Assembly (NCBI GenBank): GCA_963930655.1
Contig: OZ005605.1
Span: 9,245,501-9,309,500 of the forward strand
DNA from: Myrica gale
Taxonomy: Eukaryota; Streptophyta; Magnoliopsida; Fagales; Myricaceae
Direction of reading: 5' to 3'
Length of the DNA: 64,000 bases
Every line of letters starts with the position of its first letter. Position 1 is the first letter of the stretch. Below, in pieces: positions 35,501 to 45,400 of the stretch. The notes under the pieces were generated by a model that had not been told where the DNA came from, searched no databases, and worked only from the letters and a program-made list of their open reading frames with translations. The position numbers and the translations under genes were made by a program.

Positions 35501-35957
35501 TATTTTGGCTAATCAAGCAAATCACGTGTTTTATCTAGTTGATTATCTACATGGACCTACACGGCGAGTCGTGCAGAAGTTGTCGTGTAGAAATGCATAT
35601 GACATTCCCGGACCAGATCCGGACGGTGAAGTTGACGTAAACGTTGAATCGGGAGCAACCATCGTGAATGAAGCGTATCAAGAGGATGATTCCATTGACT
35701 TGTTTATAGACTTCCAACAATTTAACCTTAATCCACTACGGAGCGATGACGTTGCGCCAAACGTTATTGAAGCTTCTGAGGCAATTGATCGGCGGAAAAA
35801 AAGACGTATAGATAGTAATGATGTTTCGGAGGGGGATGAATTAGAAATTGAAGAAAATAGCAAAGAAAGTGCTGACGAAGATTCGTTCGAAAGTGATAGC
35901 GATTCTACTGAGAATGAAGCATCGGACAATAACCTGCAAGAACCGGATTCTGATTAA
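32583..35957 (+). pseudogene. TNP2-like CACTA transposase, decayed
   Basis: Domains in order: transposase-associated domain (32583-32830, YKSWIYEKNRFDEKYAEGVR, IKCPCQKYRN); TNP2/transposase_21 core (33030-34140: LYPGCTKFSKL, SYYEAKQLRKGLGFSYDKI, HPADSLVWKNFD, NVPLGLASDGFNSFGNMS, then MGHRRYLTSGHAWR and FDVMHIEKNICDNVIET); DUF4218 (34330-34900: FFTVMMHLVVHLPREAL, GPVQYRWMYPVERLTG); DUF4216 (35373-35560: LFKCDWWDVRDHCGIRID). An acidic Ser/Glu/Asp tail ends at 35957. TNP2 is the CACTA transposase that cuts the ends. Defects: no ATG (a TAA at 32580-32582 precedes the first conserved codons), frameshift near 32850, loss of the cysteine cluster after IHACQN (about 33250), deletion and frame change near 33640, frameshift in an A run near 34112, nonsense codons at 34322-34324 and 35367-35369. 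Probable introns start with GTAAGT near 34915 and 35051. Confidence 0.92.
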
Positions 35958-36033
35958 TAAATTCTTTCAAGTATATTTTCTTTTTAACCTTAAAGTATAT
36001 TTTCTTTTGTTATGTCACAGCTTGTACGGTGAA

Positions 36034-36480
36034 ATGAAGCGTGGACGAGAATTTCCTTCAGTTACTTCTGAACAGTTGCATAGTCCAGTTAGTTCGGTTA
36101 GTATGAGTTCGATTCCGTGCCCTACCCTGAGCGTTCCAACACCGAGAGCGAATGAAGCCATGACTCAAAGCATGCCAGCTTGTCCTAGTAGTTGTGCATG
36201 TAAGAAATTATTCTAATGAATATTTCAATTTTTTAAAGTTAACTAACCGACTTTGTTAATTTAATTTTATGTAGCGACATCAGCTTCTAAGCGTGGGCGA
36301 GGTATGAGCAGCGGATGGAGCGAGAGCGCATCCGGTTGGAGCAGGAGGAGCGCATGAAAATGCAGCAAGAGCGCATGCGAGTGGAGCACGAGGAGCGCAT
36401 GCAAAGGGAACAAGAGCGCATGCGAAAAGAGCAAGAACGCTTACTATTATGTTATTTTCGATTATGTATTATTACAATGT
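36034..36480 (+). pseudogene. TNPA-like accessory gene with the DNA-binding core deleted
   Basis: Exon 1 starts after an acceptor (TATGTCACAG, 36020) with ATG at 36034 and encodes MKRGREFPSVTSEQLHSP and a Ser/Pro-rich stretch. The donor GTAAG is at 36200 and the acceptor TTTATGTAG at 36274. Exon 2 opens with TSASKRGRG, then shifts frame directly into YEQRMERERIRLEQEERM, a Glu/Arg/Met coiled coil coded by GAGCGCATG repeats (about 36302-36450). The transposase_24 domain that would normally lie between RGRG and the coiled coil is missing, so a deletion near 36300 is inferred. TNPA-type proteins bind the subterminal motifs and bring the ends together. Confidence 0.6.
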
Positions 36481-36679
36481 TATTTTCGATTTAATTACGG
36501 ATTACTATTTCTTACCATTAATGTGCATTAATATGAGTATTGTATTTTTATTATACTACTATCTGTTATATAAATTTTTTATTATTATTGTTTTTCAAAA
36601 ATCCAAATTATGTTTCAACCATTCGATCAGTAGTTAAACGCCCAGCTATTAATATATCATCAATATTAAAAATATGTAA

Positions 36680-37200
36680 TGCCGATCGATCAATAAAGTC
36701 ATCGATCAATCATCAATATTAAAAATATGTAATGTTGATCGATCAGTAAAGTCATCGATCGATCGTAACAATTATACCGATCGATTAGTAACGTAGTCGG
36801 TGATCAATCGCTTTAATCACCGACCGATCGGCTTTTGTTAAGACGATCGATCCCTAATAAATTACAATTGATCGTCATTACTATAGCGATCGATCGTCTA
36901 TTTCTTACAATTCCATCGGTAAAATGGCTGATCAATCGCCAATAATTTACCGATTGATCGTATAACCGATCGATCACAAATTCACCGATCGACCGTTTAT
37001 ACCGATCAATCGCTAGTTTAATGGATCCATCACTAAACCAAGTACGATCGGTCGTAACTTGTGACAATTGATCGCGATATTTCGTGACGAAAAAAATTCG
37101 TCACTAAAAACTTTTCGCGACGAAATTCGGGTTTCGTCACGAAATACATTTTGTGACGCTCTTACACTGACGAAGCTGGTGACGAAAAAATTTCGCCACT
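36680..37200. repeat. right subterminal array of CACTA-1
   Basis: Dense CGATCGATCG and near copies (about 36688, 36757, 36888, 36968 and others), giving roughly one site per 20-30 bp. From 37080 it changes to GTGACGAAA/TTTCGTCAC motifs, mirroring the left end. Confidence 0.9.
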
Positions 37201-37223
37201 AATACTTTTGGTGACGAAATTTT

Positions 37224-37259
37224 GACTTTTAGTGACAAAAAAATTTGTCACTAAAAGTC
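37224..37259. repeat. terminal hairpin of CACTA-1
   Basis: GACTTTTAGTGACAAA and its perfect 16-bp complement around an AAAA loop, 15 bp from the right end. Confidence 0.9.
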
Positions 37260-37274
37260 ATTTTTTTTGTAGTG
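37249..37274 (-). repeat. right terminal inverted repeat of CACTA-1
   Basis: On the minus strand it starts CACTACAAAAAAAATGAC, with the canonical CACTA intact. Followed by target duplication ATC. Confidence 0.95.
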
Positions 37275-37277
37275 ATC

Positions 37278-37705
37278 AAAATTTGCCAAAACCAAGAGGG
37301 ATTGTGGCCAAGGGGGGCCTTAAGGAAATCGTGACCCTTACAGTATTTGGCAGAAATAGCTTGGGCCCAAAAGCAATGTGGGTTACACATCAATTGTGAC
37401 GCCAACTTTGCTACCAACACAAGATTAATGTCCTCCATTTGTCGTAACCCAAGATCTCCTTGATCCTTTGGGGAAAAAATACTACCCCAACTCTTGGGAT
37501 GAAAAAATTCAATCATACCCCCACAAAAAATTCTTGAATTTAGTATCAATGCTCCTAGACACCGACAGAGGAAGGATAAATACAGACATAAAATGGGACG
37601 GTATAGCCAAGGTAATTGCCCTCTTCTCGGGCAAGTTATAAGCTGAATATATGCAAAATCCTTGCCTTTTGCTCATGGCCCATATTACGGCTAAATTCAA
37701 TTAAG
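37278..37705 (-). pseudogene. LINE ORF2 fragment, 5' part
   Basis: Minus-strand AIPSHFMSVFILPLSVS, SIDTKFKNFLWGYD, a frame change, then FFHPKSWGSIFSPKDQGDLG and LRQMEDINLVLVAKLASQLM. These are the conserved blocks after the palm domain of plant non-LTR reverse transcriptase (..P.Y.MS.FLLP...., FLWG, HPKSW..IC.PK..GGLG.R). One frameshift lies near 37510-37549. The fragment continues at 28979-29104 beyond the CACTA-1 insertion. The reverse transcriptase catalytic part is not present. Confidence 0.85.
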
Positions 37706-37842
37706 GATTTGTGAAGGTTAATCACTTAGCTCGACCATCCTGCATAGGTATGTAGGCATTGATACAGCTAGGGCTGTAAGTCCGGTTCGGCCACCAGCGG
37801 AGCTCCAGCTCCGTTGTTCCGCCAGTTCAATGGAAAAACAGA
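37706..37842. other. junction DNA between LINE and organellar DNA
   Basis: About 140 bp with a GC-rich patch (GGTTCGGCCACCAGCGGAGC). I could not assign it. Confidence 0.3.
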
Positions 37843-38045
37843 TTCCAAAATCAATACTGTAATTAAGCAACCGTTTCTTTCGAATATTAGTTTCCAATTT
37901 CCAATCAACGACAGGTAGATCTATAGGGCATACACGAACACATACTTCACAAGCAATGCATTTATAAAACTCAAAATGTATTCGACCATGGAAATGTTCT
38001 TATGTGATTAATTTTTCATAAGGGTATTGAATAGTAACAGGTAAA
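37843..38045 (-). pseudogene. ndhI: nuclear copy of plastid ndhI, fragment
   Basis: Minus-strand translation RLPVTIQYPYEKLIT, a stop, then [20 protein letters not shown] and [20 protein letters not shown], followed by [11 protein letters not shown]. This is the ferredoxin-like subunit of plastid NDH, with the CxxCxxCxxxCP iron-sulfur motif. It has a nonsense codon (TCG to TAA after LIT) and substitutions, and stops at FGIC. It is therefore a decayed plastid-derived insert (NUPT), or plastid DNA that passed through the mitochondrion. Confidence 0.88.
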
Positions 38046-38073
38046 CGATACTCTAACCGCTGAGTCAAGTTAG
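38046..38073 (-). pseudogene. 5' part of an organellar trnM-CAU-like gene
   Basis: Minus-strand CTAACTTGACTCAGCGGTTAGAGTATCG matches the 5' half (acceptor end, D-arm) of plant organellar elongator tRNA-Met as I recall it. The anticodon and 3' half are replaced by ndhI sequence, so this is a rearrangement junction and not a tRNA gene. Short match; moderate certainty. Confidence 0.4.
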
Positions 38074-38557
38074 AGAAAAATAGACCCTTATAAGAGAAAG
38101 TCGCGCAACCAGAGTTCCCCTTACTATACAAGGGGGGCAGAGCACTAAGAAAGAGAAAGCGTTATCACTATATGAAATGAAGCAGTGGCTAGCACGCTAA
38201 GATCAGGCACTTGGAAAGCGTAGAGCCTTTCTTTCTCGGTCGTCTGTCTTAAAAAAAGTAGATCCGATTCATGCGGTGGTTCTCTGCTGCATTGGTGTTT
38301 TCACTCCCCAGTCTCCACCATAAGAAAATGTTTCCACTATAATATCTCGAGAGTAGTCAAAGTACGGCGGGTCCAAGTAGGAAAAAATTTACTTAGAAGT
38401 AGGGCATACAACAATGGATCAATTAATTCAACAAGATCCGTTCGGATCGGACCGGGATGAATGGTATTGGTCTAAACTCTCGCTCGGATGTCAGACTCTC
38501 GCAGCAGACAGATGTCCCATGCCATGTTTCGTGTACAGCTATACCCGAGAATGAATG
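38074..38557. other. probable organelle-derived DNA, unassigned
   Basis: Higher GC than its surroundings, with non-repetitive sequence that resembles plant mitochondrial intergenic DNA. It continues beyond the solo LTR at 46796. An open translation MDQLIQQDPFGSDRDEWYWS from about 38413 is clean but unassigned. A search against organelle genomes would settle its origin. Confidence 0.45.
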
Positions 38558-41111
38558 TGTCATGCCCCGAACAGCATCCCGCAGGGACCGTGACAGCCGC
38601 GAGCAATCCCCGGGATAGCGCCAGCGTTCTCACATACATTCTTACATACTTATGGCGGAAACGTACAGGATCACAAGAGACTCGAGCCATCTCATAACAT
38701 AATTAGGGTTCTCAATAAGTTTGCACCTTAATACATACATAACATACATAACATATATAACACTAAACAAGTGACGAATCTCATCGATCAAGTCACAAAC
38801 AACAAAACATGAACATAATCTTTTTCCTTCTAAGTCAGGTAGTCCTCCTAACTTTTTCCACCTGATGCATCTGGAATGACACAATTTTAAAAACGTGAGT
38901 CAAAAAGACTCAGTAAGGGAAATACATAAACTTAAAACATGCTCTTGACTTGTACTTGCTCAACATGGAAAAATATAATTCATGATGCACATGCATGTCA
39001 TGGGTATGCATATGCTCTTGCTTGAAGTTGGTCTCAGGCCCTTGAAAACGTTTAATTCATAACTTGTTCCTGAAATTGGCCCCAGGCCCTTGAAAATATT
39101 TCTTTCATACTTGTGGGCTACTTACGCTCCATTTGACCCCTGGAGTCTGGGTTGTGCGTTCCCATCGGAACCGTCTCCCTTACCCTTGGAGACTTTCCAT
39201 TTGGTCGAGCTAGCCCGTGGTTGCCTCAGGCCTGATGGCTAGACTCGACCCTTGGAGGCCCACACCTTCTCAGTGTCCTTCGGTAGGGTTGGTCGAGCTA
39301 GCACGTAGTTGTTGCCCCAGGCCTGATGGATAGACACGACGCCCACACCTTCTCTTGTCCTTCAGTGTGGTTCCACTGCCTCTTAGGATTCACCCATCTT
39401 TCTCGCATTCGTCCTTCGGTATGGGTGTTCATCATGATGGTACGGTACCGACCAGAGCCCCTTGACTTAACTTATCTTTCCATAATCTTTCCATAAATCA
39501 TTGCATAAAAATTCTCTTTAGAAAAATCATGCAATGCACATGTCATGTCATACTTGCCCAAAATATCATGCTTGTTCATGAATCGATGCAGTGTGTCATT
39601 CCAGTTTTCATAAGAGTGTAAGGTTCACTTACAAACCGCTTAAAATCCACTTACAGTTTCCACGTACCTCGGTCTCCTTGATTATGTGTAAAGATGTGAA
39701 GATCGCCTACATGCAATATAACATTTCTTAGTACTAAAAATTAAGTACGTAATTGTAGAAGTTAAATATTGTATTTTAATCGGTTATTACCCAAGGATAT
39801 ATTTCTGAAAATATAATATTATTCACAAAGTTTCATATAGAAATTCTTATTAATCATCTTAGTTAGTTTCTAATTAGCAAGCTAATTGCATTATAATCAA
39901 ATCCTAATCTTTCTTTTATTACATACATTTAACTGGGTCTTTAAGTTTACCAATTACTAACCCTAATTATAATTAATCCTTGGCTTGACATTAGATCTTT
40001 ATGCAACCCGAAAATATAGGTTATTTGTTCACCATAATTTTCGGCCAATCCTAATTAAATCTTCAATCTATACTTAACACCACAAAGTTTTGCTACTTCT
40101 TTTAATCCGAATCTTTAAGCCAATTATCTATGTTTTTCTCTTACTAATATGGTGTGTTTTATGATCGAGCTTTTATTCTCTAATCCATTCGGCTATAACC
40201 CTAATTTATTTATTCATCACATGTAATATAATCTTATTTGTAGGGTTGCTATTAGGGTTCCACTTATTAGGTCATTCGGCCATGTACCATTTTAAGCATT
40301 CCTTGTCTAAATTTTCTTCTCCAATGGTGATCTCATCCTCCATTTTCAGATTCACAACCTAGGATCTACCAATCACAACACAACTTCTAGATCTAGCACA
40401 ATGTCATATTCGGCCAACACACATGTTCATAGAATAATTAGGTCTTTCGATTTGCATGCAACCTACTACATTTCAAGACTAGCCTATAGGCATGTTTTCA
40501 CCAAACTTTTATACATATCATGGTCATAACCCTAATTTTATTTGGAGATCCTACTCATGTGAGATTCGGCCAACACCATTAAAACAACCCTTCATGGCAA
40601 AACTTGCATCATGCAAACCTTTTGCATTTTAAGACCATACTAGCATACATTGTCCATCCTTTAACATCTTTCTAACATTTAAGTTCGGATCTCATGCTCA
40701 TATAGCTAGATCTAACATCATAACTTAAGGTTGGTCTCATAACTCAAGATCTAACAAAACCAAGGTACCACCTCAAATCCAACCAAGTGATATTCGGCCA
40801 ACATAAATTTTAGAACTAACAACCACATTTTTGGCCTTACCTTGATGATTAAACACAAGCCTTTAGTACCTAGCACAATAAAATACCTTAGGTCAGAATT
40901 TATAAAGAACTTAAGCAAAACATTATGTGAAATCAAGCCTACCTCTACCTTCCACTAATCACCAAATTTCACCAAGATCCTTCCTTCACCCAACTTTCGG
41001 TTCACCCTTTTGGAATGGTTCCAAGCTTGATTATAAGGTGCTATGGTAGGTTTTTATGGTGGAGAGAAACAAGGTAGACTTGAAATGATTTAGCTCTAAG
41101 GAAGTGACTTG

Positions 41112-41378
41112 ACATGACGTTTTCCATGTCTCGCTCTTGCGTAAGTATGTACCTGACCCTACCCATGTTTTAGAACATAAGCCTTTGCAGATTAGGGAGA
41201 ACCTTACATATACGGAGGAGCCGGTGCGAATCCTCGATAGGAAGGTGCAACAGCTGCAAACGAAGGCCATATCGCTTGTAAAAGTTTTATGGAAAAACCA
41301 TGGGCTAGGGGAAGCATAATGGGAGTTAGAGAGCGAGATGTATGAGAAATACCCGCAACTGCGGGATGAACAAACCTG
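41112..41378 (+). pseudogene. gypsy pol C-terminus (end of integrase region)
   Basis: Reads HDVFHVSLLRKYVPDPTHVL, EHKPLQIRENLTYTEEPVRI, LDRKVQQLQTKAISLVKVLW, then KNHGLGEA, a TAA where Thr is usual, and WELESEMYEKYPQL. This is the chromovirus block FHVSMLRKY.PDP.HV..YEE.PV.ILDR....LR.K.I..VKVLW..H..EEATWE.E..M...YP.LF. The integrase inserts the cDNA. Catalytic domains are absent from this fragment. Confidence 0.9.
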
Positions 41379-41554
41379 AAACATGATTCCCTATTTTACT
41401 TCGAGTAAAATGTTATTGTCTGCTTAATTGATCTTTGTTTGCCGTGATTAATTAATTATGATTGGTTGTCTTCTGATATTGCTGCCATTGATAATTATAT
41501 ATTTATGAATTTGTGGTTGAAAAGTTGAGACTGATCGTTTATTTATGATGTCAG
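41379..41554 (+). other. spacer, possible intron, between pol and extra ORF
   Basis: AT-rich, and ends GATGTCAG directly before the ATG of the next ORF, as a 3' splice site would. A possible donor is GTAAAATG near 41404. If spliced, the extra ORF would be expressed from a subgenomic message. This is inference. Confidence 0.35.
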
Positions 41555-42397
41555 ATGCCACCGAGTAGTCGACCCCCACGTTCCCAGCATTCGGACACGC
41601 CTTCTCAGAGAAGGATGACAGCACGAGAGTACCGCAGTTTGTTCCGAGTCAACCCTAGATCTCAGGGTTCGACGAGACCGTCGGGAAGCCATGTGGCTCC
41701 GACTCATGCACCACGTGAGACTGAAAGAGAAGACACGGGGAGAACATACCGGCCCCATTTACCTTATTGGCAAGAAGGGATGGTGGGGACACACCAGCCC
41801 CCGCCACCTCCTGCATCAGACCAACCTGGACCTTCCAGGTGGGGTCAACCCTTATCTCCAGACTGCTCTGGATATCTGGAGGGTATTTATTGGCCAGAGT
41901 CGCCAATAAATGCCATTCCCTTAAGGACCGTTTTACCAGAAGATTTTGAGGAAGACCCGGAGGAAGATCCCGAGGAGGATCCTGAAGAGGACCCTCAGGA
42001 AGAGCCACAGGAGACTCCTGGACAGGATCCAATGGAAGAGGATCCTGTACCTGAACCTGCAAGGCGAAGGGAAAGAAACCCTACGCCGGATTGTACCCTC
42101 CAGCAATGTTCTCGGAGGAGGCATCGTAGGAGAGTCAGACCACAAGATGTACATTCTGACACTAGACTTTCATCACAGGAGGTAGATTCTAGGCCCACAT
42201 TCCATATGCCTCCCGAAAATGTGATCCATGACCCTAGTCTAAAAGAGGAGAACCAAGATACTAGATCGTCACAGTCATGGACGGGAAGTAATTCCCCAGA
42301 CCATATGTTTCAAGGAGACATTAGTAGTGAGGTGAGCACGAATGCTCCCCCTCACCCATCACACTCCCAGTCAGGCCAAAATTATTGGCGATGGTAA
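41555..42397 (+). CDS. additional ORF of Tekay-type element, Pro/acidic-rich, 280 aa
   Basis: An intact frame with ATG at 41555 and TAA at 42395-42397, located between pol and the polypurine tract, where most Tekay elements have only a few codons before the LTR. The N-terminus (1-60) is Ser/Arg/Pro-rich. At 81-100 it has QPPPPPASDQPGPSRWGQ. An acidic tandem repeat EEDP x4 lies at 131-147. A basic stretch RRRHRRRVR lies at 187-194 and could act as a nuclear localisation or nucleic-acid binding signal. There are no signal peptide, membrane segments, cysteine clusters or enzyme motifs, so it is not env-like. The function is unknown. It stayed open while the adjacent pol end gained a stop. It could be exapted gag-like spacer, but composition alone cannot decide. 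Confidence 0.65.
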   Translation: MPPSSRPPRSQHSDTPSQRRMTAREYRSLFRVNPRSQGSTRPSGSHVAPTHAPRETEREDTGRTYRPHLPYWQEGMVGTHQPPPPPASDQPGPSRWGQPLSPDCSGYLEGIYWPESPINAIPLRTVLPEDFEEDPEEDPEEDPEEDPQEEPQETPGQDPMEEDPVPEPARRRERNPTPDCTLQQCSRRRHRRRVRPQDVHSDTRLSSQEVDSRPTFHMPPENVIHDPSLKEENQDTRSSQSWTGSNSPDHMFQGDISSEVSTNAPPHPSHSQSGQNYWRW

Positions 42398-42420
42398 TCG
42401 AATTCCGAGGACGGAATTTT

Positions 42421-42436
42421 TATAAGGAGGGGAGGA
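42421..42436 (+). promoter_or_regulatory. polypurine tract of the Tekay fragment
   Basis: TATAAGGAGGGGAGGA immediately before the LTR start TGTAAGACCCCG. The preceding ATTCCGAGGACGGAATTTT is the usual Tekay context (TTCGAGGACGAAATT). Confidence 0.85.
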
Positions 42437-45400
42437 TGTAAGACCCCGAAGAAACCCGTGTCTACTTCATTACTAGATGAAGGATTTCATGGCCTATTCT
42501 GTATTAAAAGAAACCTTGCTTGGCCGAGGCATGATTTTATGTTAAGAAAATGTATATGTAATTATTTTGAATTTCTAAAATGTGATGTTATGATTTAAAT
42601 GCTATGGATGGAATTTAAATTTTATAGTAACCAATTTCATGTTGCTAGATTTATTGTATATTTTCCTATCTTGATTTTAATTTTTGAAGGATTTTCTTAT
42701 GAATGATTTTGGAGTATTAAGACTTGCATGTTGGGCTTAGAAACCTCAATAATGGGCTGATATTGGGCTACCCATTTATGGCCGGTTATTGGATGTAATT
42801 GGGCCTTGAAGTTGTGTCATATGGGCTGCCCAATTACATGTGATGATGGGCCCTTGAAGTGTGATGTTGGGCTACCATGAGGCTTATAACATTTGGTGTA
42901 CATTGGGCTTATAATGGCATGCTAATGGGCTGCCAAAATAAGCATGGAGATGGGCTTTGGAAAGCATGATATTGGGTTGCCATGGAGCCCATGGCAATGG
43001 GCCTTGTAACGGTGCTATTGGGCCTTAAGGAAGTTGGACATTAGGCCTAAGCCCTTAGGCTTATGAATTGGGCTTTAGGATATGATGATGGGCCTTGAAT
43101 CAAGGGCTTAATGGACTGCCCAATGGGCCATGCAAATTAGATTTAGAAAGTTAGATTAATGGAACTAATCCTACTTAAGTTTCCTAAGCAACTAGATTAG
43201 GATAAGTAAACTAGGTAGTTAGAATTCAACCAAATGAACTAATTGGTGGAACAAGTCTTTAAAAAAAAAGTTGGATTTATGTGGTGGGGGGAGGCACACG
43301 TGAAAGACAAGAGGAGTTGAATTTTGTGGTGGGAAGAGTTATACTAGAAAGGCAATGGAGACAAGAGGGAGACAAGAAATGAAAAAGCTGAAAAATGACA
43401 TGGAAGAGGAAATGATGTCATGGCCGAATATCATGGCTAGGTGCATGCCATTGTCTTACACGCCTATCACCCTTTTTCCCCCTTCAATTGTGCTCATTTT
43501 AGCTACCTTAGTCGACCAACACAAGGCCAAAGGAGAGAAACACAAGCATAGGAGAGTAGAACCGAAACTAAGAGAGAAAGGGAGAAGAAGAGAGAACCAA
43601 GGGAGAACCGAAACTCTTGGACCCAAAAGGCTGAGGTTTGAGCTGCTGTCAAGGGGATTTATGTAAAGGGAAGAAGGGGGACAAGGAAGAAGAAGAAAGG
43701 AGAAGAAGGAAGTGAAGTGAAAGAGGTATTGTGCAAAGGAAAGAGAGAAAAGGAACAAAGGAGCATTAAGGTAAAAACCCTCTTGATGGCCGAACTCTCT
43801 TGTGTATAGATCTTAGAGTTTGAGTTGTTTCATGCATGGATATGATGAGATCTGGAATGATTAAGAACCTTAGGTTGTTTAGTAGGTGAAAGAGAGGAGA
43901 AGCTTGCAAAGGAACAAAGAGAAAGGAGAAGGAGCAACAAGGTAAAATTTGGATCTCACATTTCCCATGCTAACCGAATCGTTCATGTATTGGGATCTTG
44001 GGCTTTTATGTTTTATTTTGGTTGGATTTTGATCATGGTTATGTGTAAGTGTTAGATCTGGACATACATGCTTTAGATCTAAGACTTAATGTGAAGAAAA
44101 ATGCAAATGGAGAACAATGCATGTTAAAGGAAGTTAGATCTAGGTCTTGTTGTGTTGGTTGGTTGCAAGTTAATTATTTTCCCTAGATCTATGGATGTTA
44201 GTGTGTATAAAGTGCAGATCTGGGCTTATTGAACATGAATGAAGGAAGTATGGTGAAAATGTATGCAAAGATGGGTTGTAGAAGTCAATGTGTGCATGAT
44301 AGGGATTTTAGCATGAAAAATGTGGGATTTTGATGTATAGCCGAACCATGTATGCCTTAGGTTTTCATGAGTGGTTTTTATATGCTTAGATCTGGACATT
44401 GGCCATGTTATGTACAAGATTTATGACCTAATGCATGGTAGATGATTGCTAAGTGTAAAGAATGCATGCAAAGCAAAAGAACCGAAGAAAACCTAGTAGT
44501 GTTGTGATATTTTGGGTTGGCCGAATATTGCTATTAGTGATAACTTGTGTTTGTGTTTTGATTTTTAGATCCTAAGTTGTGAATCTATTAAATGGAGGAA
44601 GGGGTCACCATTGGAGATAAATTTTGACTAAGAACACATAGAACTTGGTGTTGGCCGAATGCCTAGTGTATAGAGACCCTAATTGCTAGTTTGTGATAAA
44701 TGGAATATAATTGATCAGGATGGATAAATGAGATTAGGATTGGCTAATCGGATTAAAGGATATTAAGGCTTAGAAGTTAGGGCTATAAGGAATTAGCAAA
44801 ACCTTGTGTTGAAAGCATGTACTAAAGATTTAATTAGAATAAATAGGTCTTGGCTTTAATTAGAATAAATAGGTCCTGGCCGAATTTATTAAGTGAATTA
44901 CACTTGTGTAGATTTTATTAAGTACATTAAATAATGGGAGACTTGGATTTAACCCTAATCTATTAATTGATTAAAACCCTAATCGGGAATAGATATATAA
45001 ATATTTTGCAATATGGTTTAATAATTAAATAACCTAAGTTTAGATATTATTAGAAGAGTAAATAAAATACTTTAAATGATTAAAAGAATTTCAGTGATAT
45101 ATATATATATTTAATAATTACGTGCTATTTCTTAAAGTCTAAGAAATATTTGAATCGCTTGTAGGCGATCTACGTGTTTTATACACTACCAAGGAAGACC
45201 AAGAGTAAGTGGATACTGTAAGTGGACAGTAAGTGGTTCTTTTCAAAATGGAATGACACACTGCATCATTTCATGAACAAGCATGAGATTTTGATCAAGC
45301 ATGACATGACATGTGCATTGCATGAATTTTTCTAAAGAGAATGTTTATGCAATGATTATGGAAAGATTACGGAAAGTTTTATGAAACGATAAGTTAAGTT

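Larger units (their letters stand above)
29105..37274 (+). mobile_element. CACTA (En/Spm-type) transposon, 8170 bp (CACTA-1)
   Basis: Complete end to end. The left end CAAAACAAAAAAATTGAG and the complement of the right end, CACTACAAAAAAAATGAC, align over 26 bp with 22 identities. The target duplication is ATC (29102-29104, 37275-37277), the 3-bp length expected of CACTA elements, and it interrupts a LINE reading frame. It carries a decayed TNP2 transposase gene (32583-35957), a decayed TNPA-like gene (36034-36480), dense subterminal CGATCGATCG arrays at both ends, a terminal hairpin and a nested Mutator-type MITE (30768-30999). The left terminus has lost the canonical CACTA (CAAAA), so it is probably immobile as well as non-coding. 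Confidence 0.95.

Noticed and set aside
38046-38073. Functional tRNA-Met gene
   Set aside because: Only the 5' half is present; the anticodon arm is replaced by ndhI sequence.
41555-42397. env-like gene of a gypsy element
   Set aside because: The product is hydrophilic with no signal peptide or membrane segment.
45095-45110. TATATATATATA as a promoter
   Set aside because: A simple repeat also seen at 20896; no leader or ORF follows in the expected place.
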